Source of the DNA: Atherinomorus stipes | Lineage: Eukaryota; Chordata; Actinopteri; Atheriniformes; Atherinidae | Reading direction: 5' to 3' | Assembly: GCA_023101725.1 (NCBI GenBank) | Contig: JALJCO010008621.1 | Coordinates: forward strand, 1,843,001 to 1,907,000 | DNA: 64,000 nucleotides | In this document: positions 59,001 to 64,000 of the stretch, in pieces | How the letters are laid out: each line of letters opens with the position of its first letter | Numbering within the stretch: the first letter of the stretch is position 1 | Made by a program: the position numbers and the translations under genes | Notes under the pieces: generated by a model | What the model was told of the DNA's origin: nothing | What the model saw: the letters and a program-made list of their open reading frames with translations, nothing else | Databases searched by the model: none

Positions 59001-62000
59001 AAAGTAACACCCCGCCTCTGACAACTTGGCAGATACATCATGCATTCAAGTCTGCAGCAGGAAAAAATAGCTTCTTCCTGGATATCTTTACAGTCTCTTT
59101 GCAACTGTCACCAGACTTGGATGCAGACTGCGTGTGTGCACCCTCCTCCTTAGCTCAGTGCCCTACCCCTGTGGCGATCTGAATGCATACCACATGCTAT
59201 GTGAAAGCTGCTCGACATGTCTTTGGGGTGGATGGTTTCTGTGTGTGTTATGATGATGCAGAGGTCTTGGTTTACTCTGATTATTTAGTTCATTAGTGCA
59301 CAAAATAGGGAAATGTACATAGAACAAGCATAGAGCAGCTCTGTTATCTGCTTTAGCTAAAATATATATTCATGTGTAGTTACCCTATATTAATATATTA
59401 GCACTCGAACAGAAGTTCTGCATCTTTTCAGTCTATAAGCTTGAAACAGAACACTTTATTTAGAAGTTTACAGAATGTGTAAGAAGAGTATTCTTAATTT
59501 TCAAAGGTTATTTAAAAATGTTTTATTTATAGTCTGAGTAAAATATCCAGATATAGCAAATAAAAGAGTGATACTAGCAGAAATATCATAAAATTAACAT
59601 TTGTAAATTGGCTTGTTAGAGCAAAAACGCATCTCCAGACTCTACTACCAGCCTTTATTTAACCAGCTCTCCATCTCCACCCCATCATATGAACAGAAGT
59701 CTTTCCCTTATGTGCTTTTCTGGTACTTTTTACAGCTTTTCCTTTTCTCTCATCTGCCCATTTCTCCCCTGTGCTCTGACACAGATTGAAGAAGAAATAG
59801 CTCGCTGGTACAAAGTAACATGCTAGCAGCAACATATCTCCTAGGCAAAGCACTGACAGAGTTAAACAGGTGACTATATTTACACCCCAGATAATAATTT
59901 TGTGTTCTCTCTGTTAAATTGTTCTCGTCTGCTCTATAATATCTGGGCTCATCTTTTTTTTTTTTTTTTCCCCCCTCTGTGGCTGCAGCGGTGTGTTTTA
60001 AGCCCCAAAGGGCAGCACGTACTTTTAATAGATGTCTCCCACACCACAGAGGGGAGAGAGACTGACACACAGAGAAAAGTTTTAATTGTGGTTTCAGGGG
60101 CCTTTTTCCCATGTGGTGATGTCACTGGCTGTCAAAGCCGAGCCTCCGGGGAGCTTGTACTCTGAACGATGTTCTCTCCAACCGTCCCACTCATATTTTT
60201 CCTGTTATCTCTCTGCTCTCTTTTAACTGCGTTCCCTTCATCTTTGGCATTCATCTTTTTTCATTTAGTTCTAGCTCTGTCTCAGCACTTCTGAAGAATG
60301 TACCAATCCTCCGCTCTCTCAGCTTATTCATTTCATCTTTCCTTCTCTTATATTTTTTCTGCTGTCTATTAATACATCAGTGTTTGTGAAATCTCATTAT
60401 CAGTGTTCACTCTCCAGCTTTCCTCATAGTTTCAGATCGGTCCATCAGTCTGACCCAAAGTCTCTCAGCTTAGGTGTCAGTTTTAACAATGGTGCATCTT
60501 ACATGTGACGATTTTTTTTATTTTTTTTTTTATCCCCCTTTCCCCTTCAACTTTTAAAATGTCCTGATGATTCCTGCTTTATGTTGTTTCATGTCAGTTA
60601 AGGTTGATAAAAAATCCAGGTTATAGATTATAGATGTGCATGCTTGTATTTTTCCTCGTCTCTCACCTCCAAACACATCCTTTATTTTATTTGTTTGTTT
60701 GTTTATATTTTCAGGATATTTAAAAGTTGTGGTTCTGGACGTTCTAATGTGAAATAAAAGTTGAATTGTTGCATTTGAAAGGATGTATTTTATTATGATA
60801 TATTAACATTACATGAGTAGTTATTTTGGTCTCGGTAATGTCAATAATATTGTTTATCGTCAATAATTTGTGGGACAATATATTGTCCAGCAAAATTTGT
60901 TATCATCCCAGGCCTAGTTTCCAAATTATTTTCACTGATATTAGCATTCAGTTCTATCTAGAATTTAAAACCACCTTTAATCAATGTCTTTTTAAGAAAT
61001 TTTAAGTCTTCTCTCTGGTATATTTGCTTATTTAGATGGAATTAGATGCACATGAAAAAAAGCAGTTTGGTTTTTCCATTGTTTCAGTGAAACTTGTGCA
61101 TGCATGCTGATGTTTAGAGTCCAGCTGCAGATGTCACATTGTAGTGCATGCATGGCATACCTTCTTGTATCTAAAGTGTTGAGCTGGACTGAAAGGTGGA
61201 TTTCTGCTTGAGATGAATGTCAAGGTAGGAACATCAGCTCTGGCAACCTGGAAGCGATAGTTGGCCCACTTTTCCTGAAATTTAAATGCATTATCAGACA
61301 AAGTAAGCAAGAGCAATGCCTTTTAACCCTCTATAGGCTGTCCTTTATGCTTGACCGGTTAAGGGCTTTTAGCCAGTGCACTGTTGGTTGTGCTGACATT
61401 TACAGTAAAAAGTCTGCGTTTCAGATGGTTGTTTTATCAGCTCTCATGTCAGTCATGTTCATCATGACTTTTAGTCATGAATGATTAGTTAGATAGGAGT
61501 TGGATGAACTTATGAATCAGAAAGATTGTGAAACTATTTATTTTACTGATATGCTTTTTCTTGAACCTCCCTTTTTTGTCACACTGTCTTGTTTGTTTCA
61601 CAAATATCTCAAATATTCAGTAATTATTGATTAAATCTATCTGCAAAGTAAATCATGTTGTTGTACGGCTTCAGTTCTTAGCTGCACTTTATTGTTGAGC
61701 TGTTTCAGGACTTTTTTGGAAATGTGGAAGTAATTATGTTCATTCCCAGCTGCTTGTGGGGTTGTGATTCAGGCTCCACCAGCTGTCAAAACTGGCTCTC
61801 ATAGTACAAAGAGTGAGATTGTTGAGCGGGAGTAAACACAACCTGCCTTCTTCTATCTTTCTGACAGAAACAACTGCAGCCTCTTCCAGGAGGAAAAAAA
61901 AACAAAAAAAAACTCCCACGCGATTGTTCACTAATGCAGTGTGTGTTTGACTTTTACATTATTAGACCACGCATAGAACTCCCACACCAATGGCTACTAC

Positions 62001-64000
62001 AAATACACATGGTCCATCACACACACCAGAGCGTAGCACATTGGCACATGATGCCAGTGCCTGACCTGCGAGGCTGGCCCATTTAGCTGAGAAGCAACAA
62101 TGATTTCATTATACTGCTGCAATAATCAGAGAGCCAAGGTCACTGGGAGACTGTGCGTGCATGTCTGTTTGTGAATGAATGAGAAACTCAGAGCTGAAAG
62201 AAAAAACACAGCAACATGGTATTCCGGGATTCACATTTCTGCTTTGAAAATGTGTAAGAGAGCATTTCAGTAATGGAGTCAGAATGCACGTGTGACTGGT
62301 TGGCAGGTATGCCCCCTGGCGAGCACCTGACATCTGCGCACACCGTCATACAGGAGTTACGTTTTTCAAGATGAAGGTTTGTAGTGGCTCAGGCATTTTC
62401 TCTCCAATGGTTTCACATTTGTTTATTCATTTATTCTAGAGCATTTACAGTAAATGCTTGCATTCCCCCAGCTTCACACTAGAGAGACTGGTGTTTTCCC
62501 TTTGCGTCATCAGTTTGTTATTAAGTAGCTAGTCTACAGCTCTAAATCAAGATTAATGTCTTGTTGCCTGTCTATGGTAGTTTCATTATTATTAAAGTAT
62601 GTGTCTCTCTGTCTCTTTCCTTTTTCTTTTTTTTTAAAGGAAGAAGAAATGTTCCGGCCCAACATGTTCTTCCTTTTGCTTCTGCCACCCATCATCTTTG
62701 AGTCTGGTTACTCTTTACACAAGGTACGGCAGAATGTGTGCAAAGCTGGTACTCTCAGACAGCTTTCTTTCTAATAACCAGAAGTTACAGCAGATACTTC
62801 CTCACACATGAGCATGAATACGTTTCTTTTTTCAGTTGCTAGTTTGACATCATGCTCAGTACAGCATTTAGAATAAAGTGGAAGGCAATGCAGGGCATGG
62901 CTGTAAATGAGGCTACAACCACAGCCATGTCCTGGCTACAGTACTGGTATTCTGATCTCCTGTGGGCTCCACTCAGGCGGTTCCACCTCTTGCTCTGACC
63001 CGACTAATAGCCCACAGCCAAAAATACTGACCATTGGGCTTGATTATTATAGTCTACAGCACATTATGTTATTGAGACTACGTCCATTTGTTTCACTTAG
63101 TGTGTCGTCTCAAAATATCCTAAAAAGTCTTTTGTCTTTTTTCATTAATTTAAAATGTTTGGAGTGAAATTGAGATTTTCCTGTCCAACTCAACTGTGCC
63201 CTAATTTCCTGTTTCAAGCTGGCAATATGTTATGTAACGATGTGATTTGACATGGCTTGCTGTTAAGTCCATGAATTTGAGCTGTGTCTGTGTGTGTTCA
63301 GGGTAACTTCTTCCAGAATATTGGCTCCATCACCCTGTTTGCTGTGATTGGTACTGCCATCTCTGCCTTCATCGTGGGAGGAGGTATCTATTTCCTTGGT
63401 CAGGTGAGGATCCTTGCCGTTAAGTCTGGCTCCCAGAGAAATGGGCGTACCTTTCTAGGAACAGTAAGCTGCAACAAAGAATGTTAATCAGATACTGTCA
63501 GAGAAGTATGCAGTAATGTGCTGCTATTATAACTTCTATCACTTCATGGAATCTTTACTGTCCATGAATGTTGGTGTCTTATGTGTCTTTGTTCTGTTTT
63601 ATCGCAGGCTGATGTAATCTATAAGATGACCATGACTGATAGGTGAGTGTTGGTGTTCCTTTCCAATTATAATTCATTGGCATTAGACATTTTCCCCTCA
63701 CAAAGCACAGAAAGCTTTCTGCACCACATAACTTGGATGGATATTGGTTAATTGTATTCAATACTTGCATCACTGACACAGAGGAGTCCACTGGAAACTA
63801 AGTCCTCTTAAGGTAAATAATTTATCTGTTGGCAAATTCCAGACAGTGGGATAATCTGGCTGCCAGAGGTGGCTTACACAAACATGGTAGTTAACTCCAC
63901 ACCCATGTGTTTTTAGGTGGAACTTTGTGCACGGATGAGAACGTGTAATAACCCAGAGTGAGCATGGGTGTGAGTCCTGTTTTGAAGGAAGGCGTTTATC
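52776..64000 (+). CDS. slc9a8: Na+/H+ exchanger 8 (NHE8), 5' seven coding exons
   Basis: Exons 52776(or 52795)-53021, 53414-53598, 54766-54846, 55909-55967, 62640-62723, 63302-63403 and 63608-63642 join in matching phases. The gene continues past the window. NHE8 is a multipass exchanger of Golgi, endosomal and apical membranes, swapping luminal or cytosolic H+ for Na+ or K+. Evidence: the stretch PKPILPVQTG...EEEQSSGMTIFFSL, the first membrane segment ICIILVHLLIKFKLHFLPES, VAVVSLGILMGG, the amiloride-region signature RPNMFFLLLLPPIIFESGY, and GNFFQNIGSITLFAVIGTAI, all near-identical to human SLC9A8. The N-terminal luminal part is about 75-80 residues longer than the human form I recall and contains an acidic/Asn-rich stretch plus a Thr/Pro-rich segment. 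The start is uncertain because a signal peptide lies in another frame (see findings). The human neighbour is also B4GALT5. Confidence 0.93.
53022..53413 (+). other. slc9a8 intron 1
   Basis: 392 bp, AT-rich, nothing recognised. Confidence 0.8.
53414..53598 (+). CDS. slc9a8: slc9a8 exon 2, Thr/Pro-rich stalk and start of TM1
   Basis: Encodes KSNDTTEVYNNDTLHSTTTT, then TKPTTPAPPTPKPILPVQTG, then VKAQEEEQSSGMTIFFSLLV. The Thr/Pro stretch looks suited to O-glycosylation; NDT sequons are present. Acceptor ttgcag, donor gttggt. Confidence 0.93.
53599..54765 (+). other. slc9a8 intron 2
   Basis: About 1.2 kb with no repeat or gene recognised. Confidence 0.75.
54766..54846 (+). CDS. slc9a8: slc9a8 exon 3, first membrane segment
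   Basis: 81 bp encoding ICIILVHLLIKFKLHFLPES, then VAVVSL, with split Gly codons at both ends. Donor gtgagt. Confidence 0.94.
54847..55908 (+). other. slc9a8 intron 3
   Basis: About 1.06 kb, T-rich; nothing recognised. Confidence 0.75.
55909..55967 (+). CDS. slc9a8: slc9a8 exon 4
   Basis: 59 bp encoding ILMGGFIKIIEFQELANWK after a split Gly. Human has ILMGAVIKIIEFKKLANWK. Donor gtaaag, phase 0. Confidence 0.94.
57681..57836. repeat. diverged direct repeat, unit 1
   Basis: Starts taaaaatctgaatttggcat and ends aagccttacatgtagag. Pairs with 57884-58035 at a spacing of about 200 bp. The starting phrase also occurs inside the hAT-like MITE at about 32650. Confidence 0.65.
57884..58035. repeat. 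diverged direct repeat, unit 2
   Basis: Starts taaaaatccgaattttgccc and ends aggccttacattatgag, with intermediate landmarks in the same order as unit 1. About 100 bp further, gaaaaccactg (58122-58132) looks like a hAT right end. Confidence 0.65.
60835..60915. repeat. DNA-transposon end fragment
   Basis: ttatcgtcaataatttgtgg, then gacaatatattgtccagcaa, then tcatcccaggcctag resembles a widespread fish transposon end. No second end identified. Confidence 0.4.
62640..62723 (+). CDS. slc9a8: slc9a8 exon 5, amiloride-region signature
   Basis: 84 bp, phase 0, encoding EEEMFRPNMFFLLLLPPIIF, then ESGYSLHK. FFLLLLPPIIFESGY is the conserved NHE segment linked to amiloride binding. Donor gtacgg. Confidence 0.96.
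62724..63301 (+). other. slc9a8 intron 5
   Basis: 578 bp; nothing recognised. Confidence 0.8.
63302..63403 (+). CDS. slc9a8: slc9a8 exon 6
   Basis: 102 bp encoding GNFFQNIGSITLFAVIGTAI, then SAFIVGGGIYFLGQ. One membrane helix. Acceptor ttcag, donor gtgagg. Confidence 0.96.
63608..63642 (+). CDS. slc9a8: slc9a8 exon 7
   Basis: 35 bp encoding ADVIYKMTMTD plus the first two bases of a Ser/Arg codon (human ADVISKLNMTDS). Donor gtgagt. The next exon is outside the window, and 63643-64000 holds only intron. Confidence 0.92.

Larger units (their letters stand above)
55968..62639 (+). other. slc9a8 intron 4, about 6.7 kb
   Basis: No exon of another gene recognised. It includes a poly-T run (57219-57241), a diverged direct duplication (57681-58035) that ends in a hAT-like terminus near 58133, and a short DNA-transposon end near 60835-60915 (gggacaatatattgtccagc). 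Confidence 0.7.

Overview
This window is vertebrate nuclear DNA, almost certainly from a ray-finned (teleost) fish. The genes have many short exons with GT-AG introns, and the proteins match vertebrate families closely. The repeats are also typical of fish: Tc1-like remnants, hAT, Harbinger-like and TTAA-flanked MITEs, a tRNA-derived SINE, and long microsatellites. No bacterial or viral gene, CRISPR array or phage feature is visible.

Three protein-coding loci can be read. (1) emilin3 (+), coding exons from 3970 to 7940: a secreted extracellular-matrix glycoprotein with an EMI domain and coiled coils and no C-terminal gC1q domain. The signal-peptide exon was not found and probably lies upstream of the window. 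(2) b4galt5 (-), nine coding exons from 49732 down to 21371: a Golgi beta-1,4-galactosyltransferase of the B4GALT5/6 (lactosylceramide synthase) type, with a 23 kb first intron and a probable 3' UTR of about 4.4 kb. (3) slc9a8 (+), from 52776 to beyond the right edge: the Na+/H+ exchanger NHE8, of which the first seven coding exons are present.

emilin3 and b4galt5 are tail to tail. b4galt5 and slc9a8 are head to head, about 3 kb apart. The b4galt5-slc9a8 pair matches human chromosome 20q13. EMILIN3 is also on human chromosome 20, but several Mb away. The proteins do not form a pathway: one is matrix, one is a Golgi glycosyltransferase, and one is a Golgi/endosomal/apical ion exchanger.

Two apparent one-base frame breaks sit in or next to homopolymers: a run of six G (minus strand) at the b4galt5 exon 6 acceptor, and a run of five A in slc9a8 exon 1. 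Both look more like sequence or assembly indels than decay, because all flanking exons are intact. If the second is corrected, slc9a8 gains a cleavable-type signal peptide.

The rest is intergenic or intronic. Its clearest content is mobile-element debris: a hAT MITE with a perfect 8-bp target-site duplication (8573-8773), three elements bounded by TTAA, one of them nested inside a decayed Tc1 transposase, a Harbinger-like element with a Myb/SANT-like relic, a tRNA-derived SINE, long fold-back repeats, and diverged local duplications. I see no convincing wholly new biological system. The best leads are the two frame anomalies, the CA repeat beside a b4galt5 splice donor, and the MITE families.
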